64,000 nucleotides of DNA from Nitratireductor sp. GISD-1A_MAKvit (GCF_040819555.1 NZ_CP161920.1:2541001-2605000), one strand, 5' to 3'; positions 28,395 through 40,398 are shown, counted from the first letter of the stretch. Translations and numbers: made by a program. Notes: generated by a model from the letters alone, not told the origin.

Positions 28395-29909
28395 TTACTG
28401 CGCGGCAGCCGTTGCCGCTTCCCGTGCCATGTCGGCCGACAGGGAGACATTGTTCACAAGTGCTTCGACCGACACCGCCGTCGCATCGAGGATCGGTGCC
28501 GGGTAGACACCGAAGAAGATGACCAGAACCACCAGCGGGTACAGGATCAGCTTCTCCCGGGTCGAAAGGTCAAGCATGCCCTTGAGACTTTCCTTGGTGA
28601 GCGATCCGAACACCACCCGGCGATAGAGCCAGAGCGCATAACCCGCCGACAGGATGACACCGGTGGTGGCAAAGAGCGCAACCCAGGTGTTGACCTTGAA
28701 CACCGACAGCAGCGTGAGAAACTCGCCGACGAAGCCACTGGTGCCCGGCAGGCCCACATTGGCCATGGTGAAGATCATGAACACCGTGGCGTATTTGGGC
28801 ATGTTGTTGACCAGGCCGCCATAGGCCGCGATCTCGCGTGTGTGCATGCGATCATAGATGACGCCGACACACAGGAAGAGTGCACCCGAGACGAGGCCAT
28901 GCGAGAGCATCTGGAAGATCGCGCCCTGCACGCCCTGCTCGTTCATGGCGAAGATGCCCATGGTGACGAAGCCCATATGGGCGACGGATGAATAGGCGAT
29001 CAGCTTCTTGATGTCCTCCTGCATCAGCGCCACCAGCGACGTATAGACGATGGCGATGACCGACAGGGTGAAGACGAGCGGAGCCAGATCGATGGAGGCG
29101 ACCGGGAACATGGGCAGCGAGAAGCGCAGGAAGCCATAGCCACCCATCTTCAGCAGGATGCCGGCCAGGATAACCGAACCGGCCGTCGGCGCCTCCACGT
29201 GCGCGTCGGGCAGCCAGGTGTGAACCGGCCACATGGGCATTTTAACGGCAAAGGAAGCGAAGAAAGCCACCCATAGCCAGTATTGCATGCCTTCGGGGAA
29301 GACGTGGGTCAGCAGCGTCGGGATATCGGTCGTTCCGGCCTGCCAGTACATCGCCATCATGGCCAGCAGCATGAGAACCGAGCCGAGCAACGTGTAGAGG
29401 AAGAACTTGAAGCTCGCATAGACGCGCCGCTTGCCGCCCCAGACACCGATGATGATGAACATGGGAATGAGGCCCGCCTCGAAGAAGACGTAGAAGAGCA
29501 CAATGTCGAGCGCGCAGAACACACCGATCATGAGCGTTTCAAGAATGAGAAACGCGATCATGTATTCCTTGACGCGGTGCTCCACCGCCTCCCAGCTCGC
29601 CAGAACGCACAGCGGCATGAGGAAGGTGGTGAGAATGACGAACAGCATGGAAATGCCATCGACACCCATGTGGTAGGAAATGCCGGAGCCCATCCATTCC
29701 TGCTTTTCGACCATCTGGAAGCTGGGCGTCGATGCATCGAAGCCGATCCAGATGAACAAAGACAGGACGAAGGTGAACACCGTCGTCAAAAGCGCGACAT
29801 TGCGAATGTTACGGCGCGCACCGGCACCGTCCTCCCGGATAAGGAGGATGAGAAGCGCACCCACCAGCGGCAGGAAGGTGACCGTGGAAAGAATTGGCCA
29901 GTCGGTCAT
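28395..29909 (-). CDS. nuoM: NADH-quinone oxidoreductase subunit M
   Basis: Antiporter-like proton-translocating subunit (504 residues, about 14 helices). Motifs are [20 protein letters not shown] and [21 protein letters not shown] conserved Glu lies in the fifth helix region ([17 protein letters not shown]). It sits between nuoL and nuoN with gaps of 3 and 15 bp. Confidence 0.97.
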   Translation of the reverse strand: MTDWPILSTVTFLPLVGALLILLIREDGAGARRNIRNVALLTTVFTFVLSLFIWIGFDASTPSFQMVEKQEWMGSGISYHMGVDGISMLFVILTTFLMPLCVLASWEAVEHRVKEYMIAFLILETLMIGVFCALDIVLFYVFFEAGLIPMFIIIGVWGGKRRVYASFKFFLYTLLGSVLMLLAMMAMYWQAGTTDIPTLLTHVFPEGMQYWLWVAFFASFAVKMPMWPVHTWLPDAHVEAPTAGSVILAGILLKMGGYGFLRFSLPMFPVASIDLAPLVFTLSVIAIVYTSLVALMQEDIKKLIAYSSVAHMGFVTMGIFAMNEQGVQGAIFQMLSHGLVSGALFLCVGVIYDRMHTREIAAYGGLVNNMPKYATVFMIFTMANVGLPGTSGFVGEFLTLLSVFKVNTWVALFATTGVILSAGYALWLYRRVVFGSLTKESLKGMLDLSTREKLILYPLVVLVIFFGVYPAPILDATAVSVEALVNNVSLSADMAREAATAAAQ

Positions 29910-29912
29910 GGC

Positions 29913-31898
29913 TTAGAACGTGCCTCCAAGCATCATCCAGGTAACGAGGGCAGCAACGCCGATGAGCATGGCGAAGGCATAGTGATAGAGATAGCCGCTC
30001 TGCAGCTTGACGATCCGGTTGGTGACATCGACCACGCGGGCCGAAATGCCATCCGGGCCGAGACCGTCGATGACCATTCCGTCGCCTTTCTTCCACAGGA
30101 AGTGGCCGAGACGCTTGGCCGGACGGACGAACAGGAAGTCATAGAGCTCGTCGAAATACCACTTGTTGAGCAGGAAGGCGTAAAGGCCACTGAACTGCTG
30201 GGCAAGACGCTTCGGGCGCTCGGGCGAACGGATATAGTAGACCCAGGCCACATAGAGGCCGAGAAGCATGGCGACGAACGGAGCAAGCTTCACCCAGACC
30301 GGCACATGATGGAACTCTTCCAGCATGTGGTTGTCCGCCAGCGTGAAGAGCGCGCCCTTCCAGAAGTGCTCGTACTCATGGCCGACGAAGAACTCCTTGA
30401 AGGCAACGCCGGCAAAGAGTGCGCCAACGGCCAGGATGAACAGCGGCACGAGCATGACCAGCGGCGATTCATGCACATGATGCATAACATCGGCAGATGC
30501 GCGCGGCTTGCCGTGGAAGGTCATGAAGATCAGCCGCCACGAATAGAAGCTCGTGAAGACGGCGGCCAATGTGAGCAGGACGAACGAGAACATGGCGAAA
30601 TAGTTCTCTGCCGCGAAAGCACCTTCGATGATCGCATCCTTGGAGAAGAAGCCGGCCGTACCGATGACGGTCAGCGGAATGCCGACACCCGTGAGCGCGA
30701 TCGTGCCGATGATCATCATCCAGTAGGTCTGCGGAATGTGCTTTCTGAGGCCGCCCATCTTGCGCATGTCCTGTTCGTCAGAAACCGCATGGATAACCGA
30801 ACCGGAACCAAGGAACAGAAGCGCCTTGAAGAAGGCGTGGGTGAACAGGTGGAAGATGGCCGCACTATAGAAACCGGTGCCGAGTGCCACGAACATGTAG
30901 CCGAGCTGCGAACAGGTCGAATAGGCGATGACGCGCTTGATGTCGTTCTGCACCAGACCGACGGTCGCGGCGAAGAAGGCTGTGAACGCGCCGACGAAGG
31001 TGACGACCGTGAGCGCCGTGTGCGACAGTTCAAAGATCGGAGACAGGCGCGCGACCATGAAGACACCAGCCGTCACCATGGTGGCGGCGTGAATGAGCGC
31101 GGAAACCGGCGTCGGGCCTTCCATGGCGTCCGGCAGCCAGGTGTGCAACGGCACCTGCGCCGACTTGCCCATCGCGCCCATGAAAAGAAGCAGACAGATC
31201 GCCGTCAGTGCTCCACCCTTGTCGAGCGCATAGCCCAGGAAGATCAGAACCGGTTCGCCAGCCTCTGCGCCTTCGGCGGGCAGGTAGGTGGCCGCATTGG
31301 CGAAGATGGTGCTGAAATCCACCGAACCGAACAGCATGTAGACGCCGAAAATGCCGAGCAGGAAGCCGAAGTCACCGACACGGTTGACGATAAATGCCTT
31401 CATGGCCGCGGCATTGGCCGAAGGTTTCTTGAACCAGAATCCGATCAGGAGATAGGAGGCCAGCCCCACGCCTTCCCAGCCGAAGAACATCTGGATCAGA
31501 TTGTCCGACGTGACCAGCATGAGCATGGCGAAGGTGAAGAGTGACAGATAGGCAAAGAAGCGCGGCCGATGCGGATCGTTGTGCATGTAGCCGATCGAAT
31601 AGATGTGGACCAGCGCGGAAACGGTGTTCACCACGATCAGCATGACCACGGTCAGCGTGTCGACGCGGATCGCCCAGGACACATCCAGATTGCCCGAGGT
31701 GATGAAGGAAAGGAGCGGCACGGTAAATGCCTCGCCGCTGCCCATGGCGACCGAAAAGAAGGCCACCCAGGACAGAAGCGCGACAATGACCATCAGGCCG
31801 CTGGTGATCAGCTCGGACCCCTTCGCGCCGATGGAGCGGCCGAACAGCCCGGCAATCAGAAAGCCGATAAGCGGGAGAAATACGATCGCTTGATACAT
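29913..31898 (-). CDS. nuoL: NADH-quinone oxidoreductase subunit L
   Basis: Largest antiporter-like subunit of complex I (661 residues) with about 16 helices and the long lateral C-terminal helix. [20 protein letters not shown] and [20 protein letters not shown] are the family blocks. [18 protein letters not shown] marks the quinone-oxidoreductase N-terminal region. The gene lies 10 bp after nuoK. Confidence 0.97.
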   Translation of the reverse strand: MYQAIVFLPLIGFLIAGLFGRSIGAKGSELITSGLMVIVALLSWVAFFSVAMGSGEAFTVPLLSFITSGNLDVSWAIRVDTLTVVMLIVVNTVSALVHIYSIGYMHNDPHRPRFFAYLSLFTFAMLMLVTSDNLIQMFFGWEGVGLASYLLIGFWFKKPSANAAAMKAFIVNRVGDFGFLLGIFGVYMLFGSVDFSTIFANAATYLPAEGAEAGEPVLIFLGYALDKGGALTAICLLLFMGAMGKSAQVPLHTWLPDAMEGPTPVSALIHAATMVTAGVFMVARLSPIFELSHTALTVVTFVGAFTAFFAATVGLVQNDIKRVIAYSTCSQLGYMFVALGTGFYSAAIFHLFTHAFFKALLFLGSGSVIHAVSDEQDMRKMGGLRKHIPQTYWMMIIGTIALTGVGIPLTVIGTAGFFSKDAIIEGAFAAENYFAMFSFVLLTLAAVFTSFYSWRLIFMTFHGKPRASADVMHHVHESPLVMLVPLFILAVGALFAGVAFKEFFVGHEYEHFWKGALFTLADNHMLEEFHHVPVWVKLAPFVAMLLGLYVAWVYYIRSPERPKRLAQQFSGLYAFLLNKWYFDELYDFLFVRPAKRLGHFLWKKGDGMVIDGLGPDGISARVVDVTNRIVKLQSGYLYHYAFAMLIGVAALVTWMMLGGTF

Positions 31899-31908
31899 GG
31901 CCGTATGC

Positions 31909-32220
31909 TCAGCCCTTCATCATGTTGATGTCTTCGACGGCGATGGTGCCGCGGTTGCGGAAGAAGACGACGAGAATGGCAAGACCGATCGCGGCTTCCG
32001 CCGCCGCGACGGTGAGAACGAATAGCGCGAAAACCTGGCCGACGAGATCTCCCAGAACCGAGGAGAAGGCAACGAAGTTCAGGTTGACCGCAAGCAGGAT
32101 CAGCTCGACCGACATCAGGATGATGATGACGTTCTTCCGGTTCAGGAAGATGCCGAACACGCCAAGCGTGAACAGAATGGCCGAGACGGTCAGATAGTGT
32201 GCGATTCCGATTTCCAGCAT
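31909..32220 (-). CDS. nuoK: NADH-quinone oxidoreductase subunit K
   Basis: Three-helix membrane subunit of 103 residues. Conserved Glu residues lie in [20 protein letters not shown] and [14 protein letters not shown], both part of the hydrophilic axis used for proton transfer. It starts two bases after the nuoJ stop. Confidence 0.96.
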   Translation of the reverse strand: MLEIGIAHYLTVSAILFTLGVFGIFLNRKNVIIILMSVELILLAVNLNFVAFSSVLGDLVGQVFALFVLTVAAAEAAIGLAILVVFFRNRGTIAVEDINMMKG

Positions 32221-32222
32221 GA

Positions 32223-32843
32223 TCAGAGTCCCTCGCCCGTTTCGACTTTCTTGATCTCGATCGCCGTTTCAGGCGTGCGCGCCACCTGGGCAGAAATGTT
32301 CTGCCGCTTGACGTTTTCCTTGTGGCGCAGCGTCAGCACGATGGCGCCGATCATGGCGACCAGAAGCACCATGCCGGCGATCTGGAAGAAATGGATGTAA
32401 TCCGTGTAGAGAATGTCGCCGAGTGCTGCCGTGTTGTGTCGCACGTCGATCGGCGGCGTGGGCTGGGCCACCTCACCGGCAAGCTCGGGCGCGAAGGCAT
32501 AGCCCCCAAGCACGATGACGAGCTCGGCTGCGAGAATGATGCCGACCAGCGCCCCGACCGGTGCATATTGCAGCGCCCCGCGCTTCAGCTCGGCAAAATC
32601 CACATCCAGCATCATGACGACGAACAGGAAGAGCACGGCGACCGCACCCACATAGACGACAAGCATGATGAAGGCGAGGAATTCCGCGCCTGTCAAAAGG
32701 AAGAGACCGGCCGAGTTGAAGAACGCGACGATCAGAAAGAGCACCGAATGCACGGGGTTGCGTGCCGCGATGACCATGAAGGCCGCCGCCACGGTGAGAA
32801 AGGCGAACAGATAAAAGAAAATCGCCTCAAGTCCTGTCAGCAT
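32223..32843 (-). CDS. nuoJ: NADH-quinone oxidoreductase subunit J
   Basis: Membrane subunit of 206 residues with five helices. The flexible pi-bulge helix reads [20 protein letters not shown], and [20 protein letters not shown] follows. It is preceded by a 122-bp gap with a terminator-like hairpin, the largest natural gap inside the nuo operon other than the nuoC-nuoD insertion. Confidence 0.95.
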   Translation of the reverse strand: MLTGLEAIFFYLFAFLTVAAAFMVIAARNPVHSVLFLIVAFFNSAGLFLLTGAEFLAFIMLVVYVGAVAVLFLFVVMMLDVDFAELKRGALQYAPVGALVGIILAAELVIVLGGYAFAPELAGEVAQPTPPIDVRHNTAALGDILYTDYIHFFQIAGMVLLVAMIGAIVLTLRHKENVKRQNISAQVARTPETAIEIKKVETGEGL

Positions 32844-32889
32844 GGTTCCCTCGGTACCTAGCCTGCCGCAGAAAAACGCCGCGGCTTTT

Positions 32890-32911
32890 CAAAAAACCCG
32901 GCGCGCCGGGC
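32890..32911 (-). terminator. Terminator-like hairpin between nuoI and nuoJ
   Basis: CCCGGCGCGCCGGG (32897-32910), a perfect palindrome, is followed on the minus strand by six T residues (32896-32891). It has the form of an intrinsic terminator inside the operon, so some transcripts may end after nuoI. The stem is short (5 bp with a CGCG loop), so read-through is expected. Confidence 0.5.
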
Positions 32912-32965
32912 ATTCACGATGCTTCGTTTAGACGGGCGCCCCGCCCCCGTCCACAGGTCAAACCG

Positions 32966-33457
32966 TCACCGGTATGGTGCGTCCAGCGCGATGTTGCGCG
33001 CCAGTTCCCGCTCCCAGCGATCGCCATTGGCGAGCAGCTTGTCCTTGTCGTAATAAAGTTCCTCGCGCGTTTCCGTCGCGAATTCGAAGTTCGGCCCCTC
33101 GACGATGGCGTCCACCGGGCAGGCTTCCTGGCAGAAACCGCAATAGATGCACTTCACCATGTCGATGTCGTAGCGCACCGTGCGGCGCGTGCCGTCATTG
33201 CGGCGCGGACCGGCCTCGATGGTGATGGCCTGGGCCGGGCAGATCGCCTCGCACAGCTTGCAGGCAATGCAGCGTTCTTCGCCATTGGGATAGCGGCGCA
33301 ACGCATGCTCACCACGGAAGCGCGGGCTGACCGGGCCTTTTTCATGCGGATAGTTGATCGTGTATTTCGGCGCAAAGAACTGCCGCATGGACAGGATGAC
33401 AGCCCCGACGAACTCTTTGAGAAGCAGTGACTTGGCTGCCTGTGCAAGCGCACTCAT
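32966..33457 (-). CDS. nuoI: NADH-quinone oxidoreductase subunit I
   Basis: Peripheral-arm subunit of 163 residues carrying clusters N6a and N6b. Both 4Fe-4S motifs are intact: [16 protein letters not shown] and [16 protein letters not shown]. The N-terminal amphipathic segment [19 protein letters not shown] anchors it at the membrane arm. It follows nuoH by 43 bp. Confidence 0.97.
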   Translation of the reverse strand: MSALAQAAKSLLLKEFVGAVILSMRQFFAPKYTINYPHEKGPVSPRFRGEHALRRYPNGEERCIACKLCEAICPAQAITIEAGPRRNDGTRRTVRYDIDMVKCIYCGFCQEACPVDAIVEGPNFEFATETREELYYDKDKLLANGDRWERELARNIALDAPYR

Positions 33458-33500
33458 CGATTTTCTCCGAAGCGTGTTTCAGGGATGAAAACGGTCATGG

Positions 33501-34545
33501 TCATGCCATCCCCGTGAATTTCAGGAAGGCCGCGGTGGCGACAACCATGAAGAGCGACAGCGGCAGGAACACTTTCCAGCCAAGACGCATCAGCTGGTCG
33601 TAGCGGTAGCGCGGCACGAAAGCCTTCACCAGTGCGAACATGAAGAAGACCATGCACATCTTCAACACGAACCAGATGACGCCGGGCACCCAGGTGAATG
33701 GCGCCATGTCGAGCGGCGGCAGCCAGCCACCCAGGAACAGGATGGTTGTGAGCGCGCACATCAGCACGATGGCCACATACTCGCCGAGGAAGAAAAGCAG
33801 GAACGGCGTCGAGGAATACTCGATCATGTGTCCCGCCACGAGCTCGGATTCGGCCTCCACCAGATCGAAGGGCGGGCGGTTCGTCTCGGCCAGCGCCGAG
33901 ATGAAGAACACGATGAACATCGGGAACAGCGCCAGCCAGTTCCAGTCGAGGAAGGTGTTGGGCAGGCCGAACATGGTGCCAAGACCATCACCCTGTGCAA
34001 GCACGATGTCGGTGAGGTTCAGCGAACCGACCGTGAGCAGCACGGTGACGATCACGAAGCCGATGGAGACTTCATACGAGACCATCTGTGCCGCCGAACG
34101 CAGCGCGCCAAGGAACGGATATTTCGAGTTGGAGGCCCAGCCGCCCATGATCACGCCATAGACTTCCAGCGAAGCGATGGCGAACACATAGAGAATGCCG
34201 ATGTTCACATTGGCAATCGCCCAGCCCTCATTGACCGGGATCACCGCCCATGCGGCAATCGCAAGAACCGCAGCGACGACCGGCGCAAGCAGGAAAACGC
34301 CCTTGTTGGCGCCGGACGGAATGACCGGCTCCTTGAAGACGAACTTGAAGAGATCGGCAAACGCCTGGAACAGACCCCACGGGCCCGACCACGTTCGGGC
34401 CGCGACGACGCTGCACGGCGGCCCAGATCTTGCGGTCGGCGTAAAGAATATAGGCGACGAAGATCAGGAGGATGACGATCATCGCCACCGACTGCAGAAG
34501 GATCAGAAGCCCCGGAAGGACGTAGGTTGAAAAGAAGGTATCCAT
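33501..34545 (-). CDS. nuoH: NADH-quinone oxidoreductase subunit H (frameshift in assembly)
   Basis: Membrane subunit that forms the quinone-access chamber, with eight helices. Blocks include [20 protein letters not shown] at the start and [24 protein letters not shown] sequence (here [20 protein letters not shown]) with the conserved acidic loop. The frame breaks in GGGCCC at 34381-34386. Removing one base turns [10 protein letters not shown] into [17 protein letters not shown], the universal NuoH sequence. The restored protein has 347 residues, exactly the usual length, so I regard the shift as an assembly error. Confidence 0.94.
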
Positions 34546-34551
34546 TCGTCT

Positions 34552-36633
34552 CTACTCGGCCGCCTGTTTTACTTCGCCGCGCGCCAGCGCCGAACATTCG
34601 GCCATTACGGCCGAGGCACGGGCAATCGGGTTGGTGAGATAGAAATCCTTCACCGGCGAGGTGAAGGGAGCCTTGGTAAGCCGCCCGCCAAGTTTCGCGA
34701 GCTTTTCGACGTCGCCTGCTTCGGATGGCGCAATGACGTCGATGGCCGCGAAATGTGGGAACTCGGCATAAAGTGCTGCGCGCAGGGCCGCCAGCGAATC
34801 GAACGGAAGCTTGTTGCCCAGAACATCGGACAGTGCCCGCAGTATCGCCCAGTCTTCCTTGGCATCGCCCGGCGCGAAACCGGCGCGGTTGGTCATCTGC
34901 ACCCGGCCCTCGGTGTTTACATAGGTGACGGACTTTTCCGTATAGGTGGCGGCAGGCAGGATAACGTCCGCGCGGTGTGCACCGGCATCGCCATGGGTGC
35001 CGATATAGACGGTAAAGGCCTCGCCAATGGCGTTCATGTCGATCTCGTCGGCCCCAAGCAGGAAGAGCACGTCCATCGCGCCCATCATGCCCTTGACGTT
35101 CTGGCCGCCCTTCCCGGGCACAAAGCCGAGATCAAGACCGCCAACGCGGGATGCTGCCGTATGCAGCACGGCGAAACCGTTCCACTCTGCCGAAACCGCC
35201 TTGACCGCACCGGCAAGCTTTGCCGCAAGGCCGAGAATCGCCGCACCATCGGAGCGGGCCAGAGCCCCCTGGCCCACGATGATCATCGGCCGCTTGGCCT
35301 TCTTCAGGACCGAAGCAAATTTGCCCTTGCCTTCGGCCAGTTCCTTGAGCGTTTCGGCCCCGGCACCGAGCTGCTGGTAATCATAGCGCAGATCGCCCAT
35401 CTCGCCGATCACGCCGATGGGGAAATCGCCCATGCGCCAGCGTTTGCGGATGCGGGCATTGAGCACGGAAGCCTCGAAGCGCGGATTGGCGCCGACGATC
35501 AGAAGCGCATCGGCATCCTCGATGCCCTCGATGGTCGGGTTGAAAATATAGCCCGCACGGCCAAGCGCCGGGTCGAGGGCGGCACCGTCCTGACGGCAAT
35601 CATAATTCGCCGAACCGAGCGACTGCATCAGCGATTTCAGCGCATACATTTCCTCGACGGCTGCCAGATCGCCGGCGATGGCGCCGATCTTTTCCGGCTG
35701 GGCCTTCGACACGGCCTTTGCGATGGCATCGAACGCCTCGGGCCAGGTGGCCGGCTGCAGGCGCTTGCCCTTGCGCACATAGGGGCGGTCGAGACGCTGG
35801 GTTCTGAGTCCGTCCCACACGAAGCGGGACTTGTCGGAAATCCATTCCTCGTTCACCGCTTCATTGATGCGCGGCATGATGCGCATGACCTCGCGGCCGC
35901 GCGTGTCGACGCGGATGGCCGAACCGACCGCATCCATCACGTCGATGGACTGGGTCTTGTTGAGCTCCCACGGACGCGCCTGGAACGCATAGGGGCGCGA
36001 GGTGAGCGCGCCGACCGGACAAAGGTCGATGACATTGCCCTGAAGCTCCGAGGTCATCGCCTCTTCGAGATAGGTGGTGATCTCGGCATCTTCGCCACGA
36101 CCGATCAGGCCGAGCTCGGAAATGCCGGCGACCTCGGTGGTGAAGCGGACACAGCGCGTGCAGTGGATACAGCGCGTCATGATCGTCTTGACGAGCGGGC
36201 CGATATATTTGTCTTCGACGGCGCGCTTGTTTTCCTTGTAGCGGGAGGAATCCACACCAAAGGCCATCGCCTGATCCTGCAGATCACATTCGCCGCCCTG
36301 ATCGCAGATCGGGCAATCGAGCGGGTGGTTGATGAGCAGGAACTCCATCACGCCTTCGCGGGCCTTCTTGACCATCGGCGTGTTGGTGAAGATTTCGGGC
36401 GCCTCGCCATTGGGTCCGGGGCGCAGATCGCGCACGCCCATGGCGCAGGATGCGGCCGGCTTGGGCGGTCCGCCCTTCACTTCCACCAGACACATGCGGC
36501 AATTGCCGGCGATCGACAGACGCTCATGGAAACAGAAGCGCGGCACCTCCGCGCCCGCCTCCTCGGCGGCCTGCAGCAGCGTGTAGTGATCGGGTACCTC
36601 GATCTCCGTGCCGTCGACTTTCAATTTTGCCAT
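34552..36633 (-). CDS. nuoG: NADH-quinone oxidoreductase subunit G
   Basis: Large peripheral-arm subunit of 693 residues. Cys34, Cys45, Cys48 and Cys63 bind the 2Fe-2S cluster ([16 protein letters not shown] and ASCAM). The His/Cys-ligated cluster N5 motif is in [27 protein letters not shown] with a downstream Cys in [10 protein letters not shown] binds another 4Fe-4S cluster. A degenerate molybdopterin-oxidoreductase domain fills the remainder. It lies 48 bp after nuoF and 6 bp before nuoH. Confidence 0.97.
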   Translation of the reverse strand: MAKLKVDGTEIEVPDHYTLLQAAEEAGAEVPRFCFHERLSIAGNCRMCLVEVKGGPPKPAASCAMGVRDLRPGPNGEAPEIFTNTPMVKKAREGVMEFLLINHPLDCPICDQGGECDLQDQAMAFGVDSSRYKENKRAVEDKYIGPLVKTIMTRCIHCTRCVRFTTEVAGISELGLIGRGEDAEITTYLEEAMTSELQGNVIDLCPVGALTSRPYAFQARPWELNKTQSIDVMDAVGSAIRVDTRGREVMRIMPRINEAVNEEWISDKSRFVWDGLRTQRLDRPYVRKGKRLQPATWPEAFDAIAKAVSKAQPEKIGAIAGDLAAVEEMYALKSLMQSLGSANYDCRQDGAALDPALGRAGYIFNPTIEGIEDADALLIVGANPRFEASVLNARIRKRWRMGDFPIGVIGEMGDLRYDYQQLGAGAETLKELAEGKGKFASVLKKAKRPMIIVGQGALARSDGAAILGLAAKLAGAVKAVSAEWNGFAVLHTAASRVGGLDLGFVPGKGGQNVKGMMGAMDVLFLLGADEIDMNAIGEAFTVYIGTHGDAGAHRADVILPAATYTEKSVTYVNTEGRVQMTNRAGFAPGDAKEDWAILRALSDVLGNKLPFDSLAALRAALYAEFPHFAAIDVIAPSEAGDVEKLAKLGGRLTKAPFTSPVKDFYLTNPIARASAVMAECSALARGEVKQAAE

Positions 36634-36681
36634 GGTCGCTGTCCGCTTACCTCTCGCCCCTTCCGGAGCAAACCTTCACTT

Positions 36682-37986
36682 TTATTCCGCCGCCACCAGC
36701 GCCGGCCGGGCCTGATGCGCGTTGCGGGTGAACTCGTCGATGCGCCGCTCGATTTCCGGGCGGAAATGACGCACGAGACCCTGGATCGGCCACGCTGCCG
36801 CATCACCCAGAGCACAGATCGTGTGGCCTTCCACCTGCTTCGTCACATCGAGCAGCATGTCGATTTCGTGCTTTTGCGCCTGGCCGACGACCAGACGCTC
36901 CATCACGCGCCACATCCAGCCCGTGCCCTCGCGGCATGGCGTACATTGGCCGCAGCTCTCGTGCTTGTAGAAATAGGAAAGCCGCGCGATCGCCTTCACG
37001 ATGTCGGTGGACTTGTCCATCACGATCACGGCGGCGGTGCCGAGACCGGACTTCAGTTCACGCAGGCTGTCAAAATCCATCGGCGTGTCGATGATCTGCT
37101 CCGCCGGCACCAATGGCACGGAAGAGCCGCCCGGAATAACCGCCAGAAGATTGTCCCATCCGCCGCGAATGCCGCCGCAATGGCGCTCGATCAGCTCGCG
37201 GAAGGGAATCGACATTTCCTCTTCCACCGTGCACGGGTTTTCCACGTGTCCGGAGATGCAGAAGAGCTTGGTGCCCTTGTTGTTCTCACGCCCGAAGGAG
37301 GAGAACCACGATGCGCCACGGCGCAGAATGGTCGGTGCAACGGCAATGGATTCGACGTTGTTGACGGTGGTGGGGCAGCCATAGAGGCCGACATTGGCCG
37401 GGAATGGCGGCTTGAGGCGCGGCTGGCCCTTCTTGCCTTCAAGGCTTTCCAGAAGTGCGGTTTCCTCACCGCAGATATAGGCGCCGGCACCGTGGTGGAC
37501 GTAAACGTCCATGTCCCAGCCACACTTATTGTTCTTGCCGAGCAAACCCGCCTCGTAGCACTCCGCAATGGCGCGCTCGAGCGCCTCGCGCTCGCGAACG
37601 AACTCGCCGCGCACATAGATATAGGCAGCGTGTGCGCCCATGGCGAAGCCGGCGATCAGGCAGCCCTCGACCAGCGTGTGCGGGTCGTGACGCATGATGT
37701 CGCGGTCCTTGCAGGTGCCGGGCTCGGATTCGTCGGCATTGACGACGAGATAATGCGGGCGGTCGCCCGGCTCTTTCGGCATGAAGGACCATTTGAGACC
37801 GGTCGGGAAGCCGGCGCCGCCGCGCCCGCGCAGGCCCGACGCCTTCATCTCGTTGATGATCCAGTCGCGGCCCTTGTCGATCAGCCCCTTGGTGTTGTCC
37901 CAAAGGCCGCGCGACTGCGCGCCCTTCAGCGAACGGTCGAACTGGCCGTAGATATTGGTGAAGATGCGGTCTTTATCCTGGAGCAT
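36682..37986 (-). CDS. nuoF: NADH-quinone oxidoreductase subunit F
   Basis: Catalytic NADH-oxidising subunit (434 residues) holding FMN and cluster N3. The NADH/FMN-binding glycine loops are seen in [17 protein letters not shown] and [19 protein letters not shown]. The 4Fe-4S ligands are in [15 protein letters not shown] plus a later Cys in [14 protein letters not shown]. It follows nuoE by 11 bp. Confidence 0.97.
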   Translation of the reverse strand: MLQDKDRIFTNIYGQFDRSLKGAQSRGLWDNTKGLIDKGRDWIINEMKASGLRGRGGAGFPTGLKWSFMPKEPGDRPHYLVVNADESEPGTCKDRDIMRHDPHTLVEGCLIAGFAMGAHAAYIYVRGEFVREREALERAIAECYEAGLLGKNNKCGWDMDVYVHHGAGAYICGEETALLESLEGKKGQPRLKPPFPANVGLYGCPTTVNNVESIAVAPTILRRGASWFSSFGRENNKGTKLFCISGHVENPCTVEEEMSIPFRELIERHCGGIRGGWDNLLAVIPGGSSVPLVPAEQIIDTPMDFDSLRELKSGLGTAAVIVMDKSTDIVKAIARLSYFYKHESCGQCTPCREGTGWMWRVMERLVVGQAQKHEIDMLLDVTKQVEGHTICALGDAAAWPIQGLVRHFRPEIERRIDEFTRNAHQARPALVAAE

Positions 37987-37997
37987 GGCTCAGTCCC

Positions 37998-39179
37998 TCA
38001 CCTCGGCTTCTTGCCGAAAACTTTGATGTATTCGGCTTCACCGCCCTTGGCGAGCGCCTTGGCCTGTTTGACCCAGTCCTCGCGCTCGATGCGGCCATGA
38101 AAGCTCAGATAACCGTCGACCCATTCGCGCTCGGCCTTCTTCCACTTCGAAACCTGTTCGAAAGTGAAGATGCCCAGATCATGCAGAATGCCCTCGATCT
38201 TCGGGCCGACACCGGAAATCATCTTGAGGTCATCGGGTTTTGCCGGACGCTCAATGCCAGCCGGACGGTTCTTGTCTTCAAGCGCGGCCTTGGCCGGTTT
38301 TGCTGGTTTTGCGGCCGCAGACGCTTTGGATGCGGTGGCGGATTTGGGCGACGTGCCAGGCTTCCTCTTCGGAGCGGCTTTGGCAGAAACAGCGGCGGCT
38401 GCCGACGTCTTGCCATTGTCGGCCTTGACCGGAGACGGCGACTTGATGGCCGGATCGGTTTCGGTTGCAGACGTGTCGGGCTTGGCCGCGCGGGACGGAG
38501 GCACTTCGGCACCTGCCGAAGCCTTTTTCCGGCTGCCGGGCTTGCCCTTCGTCTTGCCGGTAACGGCCTTTTCGTCGGTCAGTGCGGTCAGGCCGCTGGC
38601 CGGGGCCGAATAGATTCGGTCGATCTGCGGACCGGGAGCGATCGTGTCGCCCTTGCCAGCCTCGAATGCATCGATGATTTCTTCAAGACGCTCGGGCGTC
38701 AGATCCTCATAGGTGTCCTTGAAGATCATAACCATCGGCGCATTCACGCAGGCGCCCTGACACTCCACCTCTTCCCACGACAGTGTGCCGTCGGCATTGG
38801 GGTGGAAGGGTTCGGGATTGATCTTCTTCTTGCACAGATCGATCAGTTCGCCGGAGCCGCGCAGCATGCAGGGCGTGGTGCCACAGACCTGAATGTGGGC
38901 GCGCGTGCCGACCGGTGCGAGCTGGAACTGGGTGTAGAAGGTCGCCACTTCCAGAACGCGGATCAGCGGCATGTCCAGCATTTCTGCCACATGCTCGATG
39001 GCTGCGCGCGTGACCCAGCCTTCCTGCTCCTGCGCCAGCATCAAAAGCGGGATCACCGCCGACTGCTTGCGGTCCTTGGGGTATTTGCCCAGCCAGCGCT
39101 TCACCTCCCCGTTCATGGCACGGGAAAAAGCGAAGCTCTCGGGCTGGACGGCTTCGTCTGCGAGACGGCGGACTGACAT
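37998..39179 (-). CDS. nuoE: NADH-quinone oxidoreductase subunit E with long C-terminal extension
   Basis: The first 195 residues are a normal 24-kDa thioredoxin-like subunit with the 2Fe-2S ligands in QVCGTTPCMLRG and VECQGACVNAPMV. A low-complexity Ala/Lys/Pro/Ser linker follows (about 205-315). A terminal 78-residue domain then starts DDLKMISGVGPKIEGILHDL, a helix-hairpin-helix type module of the sort found in DNA-binding or ribosome-associated proteins. The whole protein has 393 residues against about 170 in E. coli. Similar tails are known in rhizobial NuoE proteins. Its start codon directly follows the nuoD TAA. Confidence 0.93.
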   Translation of the reverse strand: MSVRRLADEAVQPESFAFSRAMNGEVKRWLGKYPKDRKQSAVIPLLMLAQEQEGWVTRAAIEHVAEMLDMPLIRVLEVATFYTQFQLAPVGTRAHIQVCGTTPCMLRGSGELIDLCKKKINPEPFHPNADGTLSWEEVECQGACVNAPMVMIFKDTYEDLTPERLEEIIDAFEAGKGDTIAPGPQIDRIYSAPASGLTALTDEKAVTGKTKGKPGSRKKASAGAEVPPSRAAKPDTSATETDPAIKSPSPVKADNGKTSAAAAVSAKAAPKRKPGTSPKSATASKASAAAKPAKPAKAALEDKNRPAGIERPAKPDDLKMISGVGPKIEGILHDLGIFTFEQVSKWKKAEREWVDGYLSFHGRIEREDWVKQAKALAKGGEAEYIKVFGKKPR

Positions 39180-40370
39180 TTATCTGTCTACCTCACCAAA
39201 CACGATGTCGAGGGAGCCAAGCACGGCGGCGACGTCGGCCAGAAGATGGCCGCGGCACAGGAAATCCATTGCCTGGAGATGAGCAAAGCCCGGCGCGCGC
39301 AGCTTGCAGCGATAGGGCTTGTTGGTCCCGTCGGAGACGAGATAGACGCCGAACTCGCCCTTGGGCGCTTCCACGCAGGCATAAACCTCGCCTTCGGGCA
39401 CGTGGTAGCCTTCGGTGTAGAGCTTGAAGTGATGGATCAGCGCTTCCATCGACCGCTTCATCTCGCCGCGCTTGGGCGGGACGATCTTGCCGTCGGTGTT
39501 GGAGACCGGGCCGACACGCTCCTTGCCGAGCAGGCGGTCGACGCACTGGCGCATGATCTTCGCCGACTGGCGCATCTCTTCCATGCGGATGAGATACCGG
39601 TCGTAGCAGTCGCCATTCTTGCCGATCGGAATGTCGAATTCCATCTGCGGATAGCATTCATAGGGCTGGCTCTTGCGCAGATCCCATGCCGCACCCGAAC
39701 CGCGCACCATGACACCGGAGAAGCCCCAGGCCCATGCGTCTTCCAGCGACACCACGCCGATATCGACATTGCGCTGCTTGAAGATGCGGTTGCCGGTCAG
39801 AAGACTGTCGAGATCGTCGACCGTCTTGTGAAAGGGCTCGATCCAGTTGCCGATGTCCTCGACGAGCTGGTCTGGAATGTCCTGATGGACACCGCCGGGG
39901 CGGAAATAGGCCGCGTGCATGCGCGCGCCGCAGGCGCGCTCATAAAACACCATCAGCTTTTCGCGCTCTTCAAAGCCCCAGAGCGGCGGGGTGAGCGCGC
40001 CGACATCCATCGCCTGCGTGGTGATGTTGAGGAGATGGTTCAGAATGCGGCCGATCTCGGAGAACAGAACGCGAATGAGCTGGCCCCGGATCGGAACGTC
40101 GATGCCGATCAGTCGCTCGACGGCGAGCGCGAAGGCGTGTTCCTGATTCATCGGCGCGACATAGTCGAGCCGGTCGAAATAGGGCACGGCCTGCAGATAG
40201 GTCTTGTGCTCGATCAGCTTTTCGGTGCCGCGATGCAAAAGGCCGATATGCGGATCGACACGCTCGACCACCTCACCGTCAAGCTCCAGCACGAGGCGCA
40301 GCACGCCGTGCGCGGCCGGGTGCTGCGGGCCGAAGTTGATGTTGAAATTGCGTACGGAGTGTTCAGTCAT
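39180..40370 (-). CDS. nuoD: NADH-quinone oxidoreductase subunit D
   Basis: The 49-kDa subunit (396 residues) that forms the quinone-reduction site with NuoB. Conserved elements are [20 protein letters not shown] near the N-terminus (quinone-binding His loop), [19 protein letters not shown], and the C-terminal FGEVDR ending. The start at 40370 is preceded by GGAG eight bases upstream; an ATG four codons earlier is less likely. The gene is separated from nuoC by an inserted four-helix-bundle gene. Confidence 0.97.
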   Translation of the reverse strand: MTEHSVRNFNINFGPQHPAAHGVLRLVLELDGEVVERVDPHIGLLHRGTEKLIEHKTYLQAVPYFDRLDYVAPMNQEHAFALAVERLIGIDVPIRGQLIRVLFSEIGRILNHLLNITTQAMDVGALTPPLWGFEEREKLMVFYERACGARMHAAYFRPGGVHQDIPDQLVEDIGNWIEPFHKTVDDLDSLLTGNRIFKQRNVDIGVVSLEDAWAWGFSGVMVRGSGAAWDLRKSQPYECYPQMEFDIPIGKNGDCYDRYLIRMEEMRQSAKIMRQCVDRLLGKERVGPVSNTDGKIVPPKRGEMKRSMEALIHHFKLYTEGYHVPEGEVYACVEAPKGEFGVYLVSDGTNKPYRCKLRAPGFAHLQAMDFLCRGHLLADVAAVLGSLDIVFGEVDR

Positions 40371-40384
40371 GACGCGCTCCATCA

Positions 40385-40398
40385 GCGGCTGCAGCCGC
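40385..40398. repeat. 14-bp perfect palindrome next to the heptamer array
   Basis: GCGGCTGCAGCCGC is self-complementary over 14 bp and lies directly between the nuoD start region and the left heptamer array. It may be part of the inserted cassette's boundary or of the original nuoC-nuoD junction. Confidence 0.6.

Noticed and set aside
26454..28991. An 845-codon plus-strand frame opposite birA, nuoN and nuoM
   Set aside because: Same kind of antisense artefact; it crosses three real genes.
29283..31544. A 753-codon plus-strand frame opposite nuoL and nuoM
   Set aside because: Antisense of two clearly coding genes, very rich in His, Glu and Arg, with no motif or ribosome site.
34753..38100. 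A 1115-codon plus-strand frame opposite nuoE-nuoG
   Set aside because: It is the antisense of genuine complex I genes, has His/Arg/Ala-rich composition and no recognisable domain. High GC makes such long antisense frames common.
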